DNA of 23,124 nt from an uncultured Sanguibacteroides sp. GTDB lineage: Bacteria > Bacteroidota > Bacteroidia > Bacteroidales > Marinifilaceae. The stretch is from NCBI RefSeq assembly GCF_900543425.1, contig NZ_UQRQ01000034.1:1-23124 (forward strand). The letters are read 5' to 3'. Of the stretch, positions 14,768-22,880 are shown one piece after another. A model generated the notes under the pieces. That model worked only from the letters and a program-made list of their open reading frames with translations, was not told where the DNA came from and ran no database searches. How positions within the stretch are numbered: the stretch's first letter is position 1; each line of letters opens with the position of its first letter. A program made the translations under genes and the position numbers.

Positions 14768-16669
14768 ATGGACACAATCATAGCGTTATTTGAACGGAGT
14801 TACGAGAAATTTTCCGAAAGTCCTTATTTGTGGGAAAAGAAAGATGGAAAATATGTATCTACATCTTATAGGGAAGTTAGGGAGAAGGTAATTGAATTTG
14901 CCGGAGCTTTGCTCTCTTTGGGGATAGATAAAGGAGATCGGGTGGCTCTTTTGAGTGAAGGATGTAATCGTTGGGTGTATGCGGAATTGGGTATTTTGTA
15001 TGCAGGAGGGGTGAATGTTCCCTTGAGTATAAAGTTGACGGATGATGAGATTTTATTTCGGGTGGAGCATTCGGAAGTTCGTTTTTTAATTGTTTCTTCT
15101 TATTATTTCCGGCGGATACGGGAGATAAAATCCCGTTTGTCTCGAATAGAGAAAATCATTGTATTTGGTTATGAAGGAATGGAGGAGGGTATTCTTTCTT
15201 TCGACGCTCTTTTGTCTGAAGGTAAAATGTGGTTAGCCTCTAATCCTCAAGTTTTGGACGAGCGGATTCGTTCTGTTCGAGCAGATGATCTGGTAAATAT
15301 CTCTTATACTTCGGGGACGACGGCAGAACCTAAAGGGATTATGTTATCGCATAGGAATTATGTGACCAACGTATTGCAGGCTGATTCGCTGATACGAATT
15401 CCGTCGTATTACAAGGTGTTATTGTTTCTTCCCTGGGATCATAGTTTTGCTCATACGGTAGGCATTTATTCTTTTATGTATAACGGAGCCTCTTTGGCTT
15501 CAGTAGATTTCGGGAATTCTCCTATGGAATATTTGAGGAACATTCCGGTGAATCTTTTGGAGGTAAAACCTCATGTCTTACTTAGCGTACCGGCATTAGC
15601 AAAAAATTTCAGGAAAAATATAGAGGCCGGTATACGGGCGAAAGGGCGTTTTATATGGAAGTTATACCAATGGGGACTAAAAGCTGCTTATCGTTACAAT
15701 GATCTGGGAGACAATAGGGGAACAGGGGTGAAGATTTTTTGGTGGCCTTGGGTTAAATTGGTGGATGGACTTATTTTCTCTAAAATCCGTCGGAGTTTTG
15801 GAGGAAATTTACAGTTTTTCGTTGGGGGTGGAGCATTGTTGGATATTGAACTACAACGTTATTATGCAGCCTTGGGAATACCCATGTTACAAGGATACGG
15901 GTTAACGGAGGCCTCTCCAGTTATTAGTTCCAATACGCCGGAGCGATATCGTTTTGGCTCTTCCGGTATGATCGTAAAACCTTTGGAGTTGAAGATATGT
16001 GACGAAGAGGGAAATGTTTTACCGATTGGGGAACAGGGGGAGATATGGATTAAGGGAGACAATGTGATGCTGGGGTATTGGCGGAATGAAGAAAATACAA
16101 AAGAATATATTATAGACGGATGGTTGCATACCAGTGATATCGGTTATCTTAGGAAAGAGGGATGGCTTTATGTTTTAGGTCGATATAAATCCTTATTGAT
16201 AGCTAATGATGGGGAAAAGTACAGTCCGGAAGGAATTGAAGAGGCTATCGTGGAACACTCCCGTTATATCGAATGTTGTGTTTTATATAATAATCAATCT
16301 TCTTACACGGTCGGATTGATTGTGCCGAATAGAATAGCATTAGAAGAGTATATCATGCAGCAGGAGGTAGAACCGAATACCATGGATGCTTATCGATCTA
16401 TGGCAATGAAACTGGAAGAGGAGTTGATAGCTTTCAGGAAAGGAGGGAAATGGGCAAATTTATTTCCGGAACGTTGGCTTCCCGCGGTTGTTGGAATACT
16501 TCCTGAAACTATTGGAGAGCAAAACGGGTTGATGAATTCTACGATGAAGGTCGTGAGGCGTAACGTGATCGAACGTTTCAGGGCAGAAATTGATTACCTT
16601 TACACCCCCGAGGGGAAAGCTATTACGAATAAACGAAACCTTCAGAATTTAAAACGAATAATGTCATAA
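14768..16669 (+). CDS. AMP-forming long-chain acyl-CoA synthetase (FadD-like)
   Basis: The 633-residue protein belongs to the ANL adenylating superfamily. Motifs are in order: ISYTSGTTAEPKG (178-190, the ATP phosphate loop), GYGLTEASPV (376-385), GWLHTSDIG (451-459) with the ATP-ribose Asp, and GRYKSLLIANDGEKYSPEGIE (from 471). The C-terminal NSTMKVVRR (590-598) carries the likely catalytic Lys594. This fits long-chain fatty acid activation to acyl-CoA, or release of an acyl-adenylate to another acceptor, on the cytoplasmic side of the membrane. The inserted region near 290-340 (RAKGRFIWKLYQWG, FSKIRRSFGG) is typical of the FadD15-like bacterial group. ispG follows after 20 bases, so the two are likely one operon. 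The chain length used is unknown. Confidence 0.9.
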   Translation: MDTIIALFERSYEKFSESPYLWEKKDGKYVSTSYREVREKVIEFAGALLSLGIDKGDRVALLSEGCNRWVYAELGILYAGGVNVPLSIKLTDDEILFRVEHSEVRFLIVSSYYFRRIREIKSRLSRIEKIIVFGYEGMEEGILSFDALLSEGKMWLASNPQVLDERIRSVRADDLVNISYTSGTTAEPKGIMLSHRNYVTNVLQADSLIRIPSYYKVLLFLPWDHSFAHTVGIYSFMYNGASLASVDFGNSPMEYLRNIPVNLLEVKPHVLLSVPALAKNFRKNIEAGIRAKGRFIWKLYQWGLKAAYRYNDLGDNRGTGVKIFWWPWVKLVDGLIFSKIRRSFGGNLQFFVGGGALLDIELQRYYAALGIPMLQGYGLTEASPVISSNTPERYRFGSSGMIVKPLELKICDEEGNVLPIGEQGEIWIKGDNVMLGYWRNEENTKEYIIDGWLHTSDIGYLRKEGWLYVLGRYKSLLIANDGEKYSPEGIEEAIVEHSRYIECCVLYNNQSSYTVGLIVPNRIALEEYIMQQEVEPNTMDAYRSMAMKLEEELIAFRKGGKWANLFPERWLPAVVGILPETIGEQNGLMNSTMKVVRRNVIERFRAEIDYLYTPEGKAITNKRNLQNLKRIMS

Positions 16670-16689
16670 TCGACTAAAATATAACTATT

Positions 16690-18537
16690 ATGCGTAGGAG
16701 AACGAGACTGGTTAAAATTGGAAATGCCTTTATTGGGTCGGAATATCCGATTCTTGTGCAATCCATGTTGAATACGAATACGATGGATACTTACGCTTGT
16801 GTTGAGCAGGCAGTTCGAATTATTGAGGCAGGAGGAGAATTAGTGAGGATTACGGCTCCGGGAAGGAGGGAAGCGGAAAATTTGAAAAATATACATGCTA
16901 CCTTGCGGGAAAAAGGATATCAGGAACCTCTTTCGGCAGATATTCATTTTAATCCGGTTGCAGCCATGATTGCGGCTCGTTATGTGGAAAAAGTGAGAAT
17001 AAATCCGGGGAATTTTGTAGATAAGCGGGCTACGTTTGAGCATTTGGAGTATACGGAAGAAGAGTATACGGAGGAGTTAAAGCATTTGAGAGAGAAGCTC
17101 ACTCTTTTTTTGAATGTGTGTCGGGAATATCATACTGCAGTACGTATCGGCACGAATCATGGTTCTTTGTCCGACCGGATTATGAGTCGGTATGGGAATA
17201 CTCCTAAAGGGATGGTGGAGGCGACTATGGAGTATCTTCGGGTATGTCGGGAGGAAGAGTTTAATGATGTGGTGATTTCATTGAAATCCAGCGATTGTCG
17301 GGTGATGGTGGAGGCCGTTCGTTTGTTGGTCAAAGAGATGGATAAGGAGGGGATGGATTATCCTTTGCATTTAGGGGTAACCGAAGCCGGAGAGGGTGAA
17401 GATGGGCGAATTCGTTCGGCTGTAGGGATAGGGACTTTGTTAAATGAAGGAGTCGGGGATACGATTCGAGTCTCGTTAACAGAAGCTCCGGAGAAGGAGA
17501 TTGCGGTTGCTCAAAGACTGATCCAGATCTGTACTTCGGAATATCGTTCGGAACTTCCTGTTTTGGAAGCTCGTTTTGCAAAACCCTTGATTGTGGCGGA
17601 TATTTCTCATGTGGATTGTATTGATGAGCAGATTACGGCAGGATTGGATTTTCACGTTGCGGCAGTCAATGATCCGGTTTACGGTGCTTTACTGAAAGCG
17701 GGGAAACAGGCTCCGGAGATCATTTACACGGAAGCTTTAGGACCGGAATTGACCAAATTACCGGAAAACGTGAAGATTCTTGTTCCCTACGAGAGCATTG
17801 ATGTCGCTCACGTGTATAACCGAAATGCTGTTGCGTTGATCGGATTGAAAGAGTATCTGACTTTGGAGGAGAAGTTGGAAGGAGACAGTATATTTGTAGA
17901 GATACGGGAAGTTGAAGAGGTAGATCAAAAATTAGCAGAGAAGTTGCAAAGGGAAGAAGAGGTTGTTTTGGTATTGACCCCAACGGAGGTGCTTTATTCA
18001 AAATACCGAAATATACTGGAACGATTAGCGGAATTGAAGATCGATAACCGGGTAATTATTCGGGCAATTGCTTCGGGAGAAAAAATAGATGATTTGAATC
18101 TGCAAGTTGCCGCTCATGTCGGCGGATTATTTTTGGATCGTTTAGGATACGGTCTATGGATTAGTTATCCTCAAGCGGATAGTCCTTTCGATGCTCTATC
18201 TATCAGTCGGAATATTCTCCAGTCTGCCGGTGTCCGGCGTTATAAAACGGAGTTTATTAGTTGTCCGGGATGTGGACGTACCTTGTATAATCTGGAGGAA
18301 TCGGTTGCTAAGGTGAAAAAAGCCTTTGCTCATTTGAGTAAGTTGAAAATTGCCGTGATGGGCTGTATTGTGAATGGTCCCGGAGAGATGGGGGATGCCG
18401 ATTACGGATACGTGGGGGCTGGAAACGGAAAAGTAAATCTTTACCGGGGAAAAGAGGTGATTCGGGTTGCCGTTCCCGAGAGTGAAGCTCTCGAAGCATT
18501 GAAACAGGTAATCATGGATCATGGAGATTGGGAGTAA
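16690..18537 (+). CDS. ispG: 4-hydroxy-3-methylbut-2-enyl diphosphate synthase (long form)
   Basis: The 615-residue enzyme carries out the next-to-last step of the MEP isoprenoid pathway, converting 2-C-methyl-D-erythritol 2,4-cyclodiphosphate to HMBPP. It is the long type with a large insert (roughly 270-500) between the N-terminal TIM barrel (LVQSMLNTNTMDTYACVEQ, SADIHFNP, RINPGN, RIGTNHGSLSDRI) and the C-terminal iron-sulfur domain, as in Bacteroidota, Chlamydiae and plants. The 4Fe-4S ligands are Cys525 and Cys528 (CPGCGRT), Cys559 (MGCIVNGPGE) and Glu566. All ligands are intact. Upstream is the acyl-CoA synthetase gene at 20 bases; no terminator lies between. Chemically unrelated but both feed membrane lipid synthesis. 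Confidence 0.97.
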   Translation: MRRRTRLVKIGNAFIGSEYPILVQSMLNTNTMDTYACVEQAVRIIEAGGELVRITAPGRREAENLKNIHATLREKGYQEPLSADIHFNPVAAMIAARYVEKVRINPGNFVDKRATFEHLEYTEEEYTEELKHLREKLTLFLNVCREYHTAVRIGTNHGSLSDRIMSRYGNTPKGMVEATMEYLRVCREEEFNDVVISLKSSDCRVMVEAVRLLVKEMDKEGMDYPLHLGVTEAGEGEDGRIRSAVGIGTLLNEGVGDTIRVSLTEAPEKEIAVAQRLIQICTSEYRSELPVLEARFAKPLIVADISHVDCIDEQITAGLDFHVAAVNDPVYGALLKAGKQAPEIIYTEALGPELTKLPENVKILVPYESIDVAHVYNRNAVALIGLKEYLTLEEKLEGDSIFVEIREVEEVDQKLAEKLQREEEVVLVLTPTEVLYSKYRNILERLAELKIDNRVIIRAIASGEKIDDLNLQVAAHVGGLFLDRLGYGLWISYPQADSPFDALSISRNILQSAGVRRYKTEFISCPGCGRTLYNLEESVAKVKKAFAHLSKLKIAVMGCIVNGPGEMGDADYGYVGAGNGKVNLYRGKEVIRVAVPESEALEALKQVIMDHGDWE

Positions 18538-18589
18538 GGCTAATGTACTTTTTTTGATTTTATAATACATCGAAATGTTATAATTCACC

Positions 18590-18597
18590 TATCTTTG
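18590..18597 (+). promoter_or_regulatory. -7 promoter box (TATCTTTG) for the second MATE gene
   Basis: TATCTTTG matches TAnnTTTG and lies 33 bases before the ATG at 18631. No TTTG sits at -33; the nearest (18553-18556) is 33 bases upstream. The box suggests this gene is not simply read through from ispG. Confidence 0.5.
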
Positions 18598-18630
18598 CGG
18601 CTGTTTTTATTCGACAGCTAAATAGATATT

Positions 18631-19983
18631 ATGTCACAGAATACACCATTGATTTTAGGTACGGAGAAGATCGGGAAATTACTTCTCCGTTACGCTATTC
18701 CGGCCATTGTTGCGATGACTGCCTCCTCTTTGTATAATATGGTCGATAGTATTTTTATCGGTCATGGGGTTGGTCCGTTGGCTATTGCCGGATTGGCGGT
18801 GACGTTTCCTTTGATGAATCTGGCGGCAGCTTTCGGTTCGCTTGTAGGCGTAGGTGCTTCTACTTTGGTCGCAATAAAATTGGGACAAAAGGATAAAGAG
18901 AGTGCAACGCATGTATTGGGAAATGTTATCGTTTTGAATATAATCATCGGGGCATTATTCATGGTGCTGATGCTGATATTTTTAAAACCGGTACTTCTTT
19001 TTTTCGGGGCGAGTCCCGATACCTTACCTTTTGCGGAAGATTATATGCAAATTATTTTGGCCGGAAATATGGTAACTCATGTATATCTGGGATTGAATGA
19101 GGTATTAAGGGCGTCCGGTTATCCTCAAAAGGCGATGGCGGCAACATTGATGGCGGTATTGGTAAATTGTGTATTGGATGCTCTTTTTATTTTCGTATTT
19201 GGTTGGGGAATACGAGGAGCTGCCTATGCTACCGTCTTTGCTCAGATTTTAGCCTTGAGCTGGGAGTTGATACATTTTATTAATCCGAAAAGCTTTCTTC
19301 ATTTTCAGAAAGGCATTTTTGGTTTAAAGAGAAGTATTGTAGGAGGGATGTTGGCAATCGGTTTATCTCCTTTTTTAATGAATTTATGTGCTTGTCTGGT
19401 CGTTATATTAATCAATAAAAGTTTGAAAATACATGGAGGGGATATGGCGATAGGAGCGTATGGCATTGTGAATAGAGTAGTCTTTTTATTTATTATGATT
19501 GTAATGGGATTCAATCAGGGAATGCAACCTATTGCCGGGTACAATTTTGGGGCCCGACAATTTGACCGGTTGATTCGGGTGTTGAAATATACTTTGATCT
19601 GTGGTGTTAGTGTAACTACTTCCGGTTTCTTGATATGTCAAATCTTCCCACGGCCTATTATTTATCTTTTTACCGTACACGAAGGACTGGTCGAAATTGC
19701 TTCGAGCGGATTAAGGATTGTTCTTGCCGCATTTCCTTTGGTCGGATTCCAAATGGTTACTTCCAGTTTCTTTCAGTCCATCGGAATGGCTAAAAAAGCT
19801 ATTTTTCTATCCCTGACACGTCAATTATTGTTTCTGATTCCCTCGCTCTTGATACTTCCTCCTTTTTGGGGAACAACGGGAGTTTGGGCCAGTATGCCGG
19901 TAGCCGATGTGATTGCTTCTGTCGTGACCGGATGTATGTTGCATTGGCAATTGAAGCGATTGAGGGCATTAGATTTGCGTTAA
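18631..19983 (+). CDS. MATE-family efflux transporter, MepA/NorM-like
   Basis: The 450-residue protein has about 12 hydrophobic segments. The N-terminus LLRYAIPAIVAMTASSLYNM followed by VDSIFIGHGVGPLAIAGLAV is the classic MATE opening of the MepA branch. Later segments GVGASTLVAIKLGQKD, NEVLRASGYPQKAM and MGFNQGMQPIAGYNFGA are family-typical. These proteins export cationic drugs or metabolites using an Na+ or H+ gradient. It differs clearly in sequence from the MATE protein at 11353, so the two are not a recent duplication. Substrate unknown. It starts 93 bases after ispG with its own -7 box. Confidence 0.93.
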   Translation: MSQNTPLILGTEKIGKLLLRYAIPAIVAMTASSLYNMVDSIFIGHGVGPLAIAGLAVTFPLMNLAAAFGSLVGVGASTLVAIKLGQKDKESATHVLGNVIVLNIIIGALFMVLMLIFLKPVLLFFGASPDTLPFAEDYMQIILAGNMVTHVYLGLNEVLRASGYPQKAMAATLMAVLVNCVLDALFIFVFGWGIRGAAYATVFAQILALSWELIHFINPKSFLHFQKGIFGLKRSIVGGMLAIGLSPFLMNLCACLVVILINKSLKIHGGDMAIGAYGIVNRVVFLFIMIVMGFNQGMQPIAGYNFGARQFDRLIRVLKYTLICGVSVTTSGFLICQIFPRPIIYLFTVHEGLVEIASSGLRIVLAAFPLVGFQMVTSSFFQSIGMAKKAIFLSLTRQLLFLIPSLLILPPFWGTTGVWASMPVADVIASVVTGCMLHWQLKRLRALDLR

Positions 19984-20053
19984 TAGTGATGGTCTGATGG
20001 ATTTATTTTGATTTAAAATGAACCTCGGTGCTTTATAAGAAAGAAAAAATAAG

Positions 20054-20061
20054 TAGTTTTG
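20054..20061 (+). promoter_or_regulatory. -7 promoter box (TAGTTTTG) for the cytidylate-kinase-like gene
   Basis: TAGTTTTG matches TAnnTTTG and lies 27 bases before the ATG at 20089. The longer frame would begin with a TTG inside this box, so the ATG is the better start. The -33 side (CTTTA near 20031-20035) is weak. Confidence 0.5.
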
Positions 20062-20088
20062 TGTATAACTAATCCTAAAAAAAGTGTT

Positions 20089-20703
20089 ATGGAAAATTGC
20101 GTTGTTACAATCGGTAGACAATTCGGCAGTCGTGGTAAGCAAATCGGGCAAAAATTAGCTGAAAAATTAGGAATTGCTTTTTATGATAAAGAGTTAATCA
20201 CGTTAGCTTCTCAGGAGAGTGGATTATGCAAGGAGTTTTTTGAGAAAGCGGATGAACAGAACTCCGGTAGTTTACTGCATGCTTTTGCCGCGGGCTTTAC
20301 TTTTGGTGGATTTCAGTATAACGATTTTCTTTCTAATGAAAAACTTTTTCAAATTCAGTCGGATGTTATCCGTAAATTGGCGGAAGAGAAGTCTTGTGTA
20401 ATAGTGGGACGTTGTGCAGATTATATTTTACGAGAGAATAAGAATTGTGTTAATGTTTTTATTCATGCTCCATTGGATGAACGGGTAAAAACGGTGATGC
20501 ACCGGGAAAACATATCTGAGCATGACGCTTCGGAACTTGTTCGTAAAATGGACAAGACCCGTCCGGGGTATTATAATTATTACACGGATAAAGAGTGGGG
20601 AGTAGCTTCTTCCTATCATCTATCAATTGACTCTTCTCTTTTGGGAATTGATCGTAGCGTTGATTTTATTCAGGGATTTGTGAAGGAAGTGATCTCCTGT
20701 TAG
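20089..20703 (+). CDS. cytidylate kinase-like family protein
   Basis: From the ATG at 20089 the protein has 204 residues. It opens with VVTIGRQFGSRGKQIGQKLAEKLG, the nucleotide-binding start of the cytidylate-kinase-like family common in Firmicutes and Bacteroidota. The loop GSRGKQ has Gln where Walker A normally has Ser or Thr. Other family-like segments are FYDKELITLA (31-40), VGRCADYIL (106-114), FIHAPLDERV (124-133), and KTRPGYYNYYTDKEWG (156-171), followed by HLSIDSS. It is distinct from canonical Cmk in length and motifs, and the true substrate of this family is not well settled. A frame extension to a TTG at 20059 overlaps the promoter and is rejected. Confidence 0.85.
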   Translation: MENCVVTIGRQFGSRGKQIGQKLAEKLGIAFYDKELITLASQESGLCKEFFEKADEQNSGSLLHAFAAGFTFGGFQYNDFLSNEKLFQIQSDVIRKLAEEKSCVIVGRCADYILRENKNCVNVFIHAPLDERVKTVMHRENISEHDASELVRKMDKTRPGYYNYYTDKEWGVASSYHLSIDSSLLGIDRSVDFIQGFVKEVISC

Positions 20704-20747
20704 TAATTTAAATATGGAGACTTTAGGAGAGGGTATTTGAACTATAA

Positions 20748-20783
20748 AATTAAAAGGGGGGCTTCAAAGCCCCCCTTTTAATT
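20748..20783. terminator. strong bidirectional terminator
   Basis: A perfect 17-bp inverted repeat (arm begins AATTAAAAGGGGGGCTT) with a 2-base centre has six G-C pairs in a row and A/T tracts on both sides. It lies between convergent genes, 45 bases after the cytidylate-kinase-like stop and just past the stop of the NigD-like gene, so it should end both transcripts. Confidence 0.93.
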
Positions 20784-20790
20784 GGATTGT

Positions 20791-21654
20791 TTATTTGAGT
20801 TCACAAGAGATTCGGGTTTCAGTTGAACTTACCTGACGATTCTCTTTTTGTTTTAGGCCTGATTTAGCTTGAGGATTTGTCCCTTTTCCAGACAAAGAGA
20901 ATGTACCGCTATCGCTTTTGGTAATGGTTTCGGGTATATTCTTTTTATATTCGGTCCAGATCAATTTTACGGGGACTTCGTTTTGGCCTTCCGGCACAAT
21001 GGAAGTTAGATCGAAAGATACTCTGCCATAGCTCCAAACAAATGAATTTGTGTTTTGGGCATCGGGTTTTTCTCCGTATGCATTATGACGTAAAGTGATA
21101 TAAACAGAATCGTTATGTAATTCTATATCGTCTTGCACCAGATTAATGAAATGTTTTTCGGAGGAGCCTTTCTTTACCGGAATTTTAAATTCGACATTTA
21201 AGTATTTTCCGCCGAACCACGCCTCCGTGATATTAATAGGATCGTTACCGATACTGTCGTTTCGAACGGTTTCATTTTCCTTAATAAAGGATTCTTTTAC
21301 GGGAGCCTTGCAAAGGACATCGTCGATATCGTATAAACGGATGTAATAATTCATTTTGCCGTTCAGGCTTGTTTCATCCCTTTCACTCCCGATAATCGAG
21401 TAATTGGCGATAACCCGTAGCCCTTCTTTCACTTCATCGCCATTGAGGCGTACACCTTCGGAGAGGATCAATTTGTTACCGTCATCTCGGCGGATGACAT
21501 ATTTAGATTGGGAATTATCGATCTTCTCAAGGTTACCATAACTTATCCACGAATTGCCGTTTCCAACGTAGTAATAATCATCATCGTCATCACATGACGT
21601 AAAAATGGAGACGGCTAAAAAGCAAATTAACGCAAATTTCCATGTTTTTTCCAT
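20791..21654 (-). CDS. NigD-like lipoprotein
   Basis: The 287-residue protein has a lipoprotein signal ending in FTSC (Cys21), followed by DDDDDYYYVGNGN. A run of acidic residues right after the Cys is the known surface-export signal of Bacteroidota lipoproteins, so it is probably on the outer face of the outer membrane. The layout fits NigD-like proteins: an N-terminal barrel-like domain (about 55-120, with VRLNGDEVKEGLRVIANYSI) and a C-terminal beta-sandwich (from about 135, with NDPINITEAWFGGKYLNVEF and DSVYITLRHNAYGE). NigD was named from a bacteriocin-linked locus, but most homologues have unknown roles. Residues after about 250 are polar, basic and low in complexity. No bacteriocin genes are nearby. 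Confidence 0.85.
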   Translation of the reverse strand: MEKTWKFALICFLAVSIFTSCDDDDDYYYVGNGNSWISYGNLEKIDNSQSKYVIRRDDGNKLILSEGVRLNGDEVKEGLRVIANYSIIGSERDETSLNGKMNYYIRLYDIDDVLCKAPVKESFIKENETVRNDSIGNDPINITEAWFGGKYLNVEFKIPVKKGSSEKHFINLVQDDIELHNDSVYITLRHNAYGEKPDAQNTNSFVWSYGRVSFDLTSIVPEGQNEVPVKLIWTEYKKNIPETITKSDSGTFSLSGKGTNPQAKSGLKQKENRQVSSTETRISCELK

Positions 21655-21734
21655 AGCTGTTTCTTATTATTAAAGTTCATCTATATGATGCACGATTTTT
21701 AAAAAGGTTGCGTCAGTTTGATCGTAAATTTTAA

Positions 21735-21833
21735 ATTGTAGATTGTCAATTGATTGATGATTAATTTTTGATCTTGCCATCTTCAAATCGTAAATCTCTT
21801 AATCCTCAATCCCTAAATCTCCTAATTGACAAT
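21735..21833. repeat. GATT-word array with inverted ends
   Basis: Short GATT-containing words run on the plus strand in the left part (about 21735-21771: GTAGATT, CAATTGATT, GATGATT) and on the minus strand in the right part (about 21784-21833: GAGATTTAG, GGATTGAG, GATTAAG, AGATTTAC). The ends are an exact 10-base inverted repeat, ATTGTCAATT (21742-21751) with AATTGACAAT (21824-21833). The right end overlaps the stop of the EFR1 gene. It fills most of the gap between that gene and the NigD-like gene. Confidence 0.6.
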
Positions 21834-22613
21834 AAAGGTTTCCGGTTCTTTTCGGTCATGGAAATTTTTGAAGAGAAATTCTGTAAAGGGAGTATTGAAT
21901 ATTCTGGCTTGACTGGGGCATTGTTTTACGCAGGCACAACATTTGATACAAGTTTCATCGTTACTTGTGATTTCGTCTTTAAGTTGGATGGCTTCGACAG
22001 GGCATATTTCAATACAAAATCCGCATTGGGTGCATAAATCTTTTATGGTTTCCGGAGAGGCTGGAGTCTTGGGTTTCCTTTCTTTGTAAGGAATATTTCC
22101 TTTTACGCGTAATAGAGGAATGTCGTTAATTGAGGTGTAGATAGACAATTGTTCGACACTCTTTCTCCCGAATGTCTTTGCTATTTGTAAATCGGATGGG
22201 TCAGGCCGTCCGGGTGCGATTGGCATTGTAGATGTACTATAAGAGTGTTCACCGATGAAGGCTCCTCCGCTTATGGGAATAAAACCGAGTTCTTTTACCG
22301 TGTCCCTTAATTCGATAAGGGCGTCTTCATAGTCCCGATTCCCGTATAGAACGGCAATGATTGCCGGGGTCTGAGAGGTGGTGTGTATTTTGTGCAAACG
22401 TTCTAAAGCCGTCTCCGAAATCCGGCCTGCATAGGTTGGGACGACAATAATAGTTAGGGTGTTTTCTATTGTAATAAAAGCATCTTTTGACGGATAGGTT
22501 AGGTTAATTTCTTTTTCGACGGGTAATTGAATTCCTTGTGCGATAGCTTTTGCAATATTCCGGGAGGTATGAGTCGGGGAAAAATAGATTAATTGGATAG
22601 AATGTGGTTTCAT
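21822..22613 (-). CDS. EFR1-type flavodoxin-ferredoxin fusion protein
   Basis: From the ATG at 22613 the protein has 263 residues. The frame could begin at 22640, but that point lies inside the promoter box. The N-terminal half is flavodoxin-like: IYFSPTHTSRNIAKAIA (9-25) is the FMN phosphate-binding loop, with VVPTYAGRI (57-65) and VLYGNRDYEDAL (89-100) as further flavin-side loops. The C-terminal part is a bacterial ferredoxin domain with two 4Fe-4S sites, CTQCGFCIEICP (Cys194, 197, 200, 204) and CIKCCACVKQCP (Cys222, 225, 228, 232) plus an extra Cys226. Such fusions are soluble electron carriers, or act in anaerobic redox reactions with unknown partners. It has no obvious partner gene here. 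Confidence 0.88.
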   Translation of the reverse strand: MKPHSIQLIYFSPTHTSRNIAKAIAQGIQLPVEKEINLTYPSKDAFITIENTLTIIVVPTYAGRISETALERLHKIHTTSQTPAIIAVLYGNRDYEDALIELRDTVKELGFIPISGGAFIGEHSYSTSTMPIAPGRPDPSDLQIAKTFGRKSVEQLSIYTSINDIPLLRVKGNIPYKERKPKTPASPETIKDLCTQCGFCIEICPVEAIQLKDEITSNDETCIKCCACVKQCPSQARIFNTPFTEFLFKNFHDRKEPETFIVN

Positions 22614-22637
22614 TTTTATAGATTGAATTGTTTTACA

Positions 22638-22645
22638 CAAAGGTA
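22638..22645 (-). promoter_or_regulatory. -7 promoter box (TACCTTTG) for the EFR1 gene
   Basis: On the minus strand TACCTTTG matches TAnnTTTG and lies 24 bases before the ATG at 22613. It overlaps the more upstream frame start at 22640, which therefore is unlikely to be used. No good -33 TTTG was found. Confidence 0.5.
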
Positions 22646-22823
22646 CAGATAAAAATATAGATTGAGGGGGAGGGAGAGTTATAAATTCTGTTTTATTCGA
22701 TCTCTATTTATGAGTTAGGTATATTTCCCTTAGGTGCCGATAGAATAAAAATTATTTCAAACAGATGATATATAAGCTGTTAAATTTTAAAGAATTTTTT
22801 TTTGAAAAAAAGTGACGAAAATG

Positions 22824-22856
22824 TTTGGAAACGGGAATAAACTTCCTTTATCTTTG
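22824..22856 (+). promoter_or_regulatory. upstream rRNA-type promoter P1 (-33 TTTG, -7 TATCTTTG)
   Basis: An exact TTTG (22824-22827) and TATCTTTG (22849-22856) are separated by 21 bases, a full consensus promoter for this phylum. The DNA just upstream (about 22773-22815) is very A/T-rich with long A and T runs, like an UP element. From 22614 to here the gap holds only the minus-strand EFR1 promoter; I see no gene. Confidence 0.8.
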
Positions 22857-22860
22857 CACC

Positions 22861-22880
22861 CGCTTTCGAGAGAGAAAGCG
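22861..22880 (+). other. perfect hairpin at the expected 5' end of the P1 transcript
   Basis: CGCTTTC (22861-22867) pairs fully with GAAAGCG (22874-22880) around a 6-base GAGAGA loop. It begins four bases after the P1 -7 box, so it would be at or next to the transcript's first bases. A second imperfect hairpin (22883-22903, loop GGAGG) follows. Confidence 0.6.

Noticed and set aside
11353..19983. The two MATE genes as a recent duplication
   Set aside because: Their N-terminal signature segments differ and they fit different branches (DinF-like and MepA-like).
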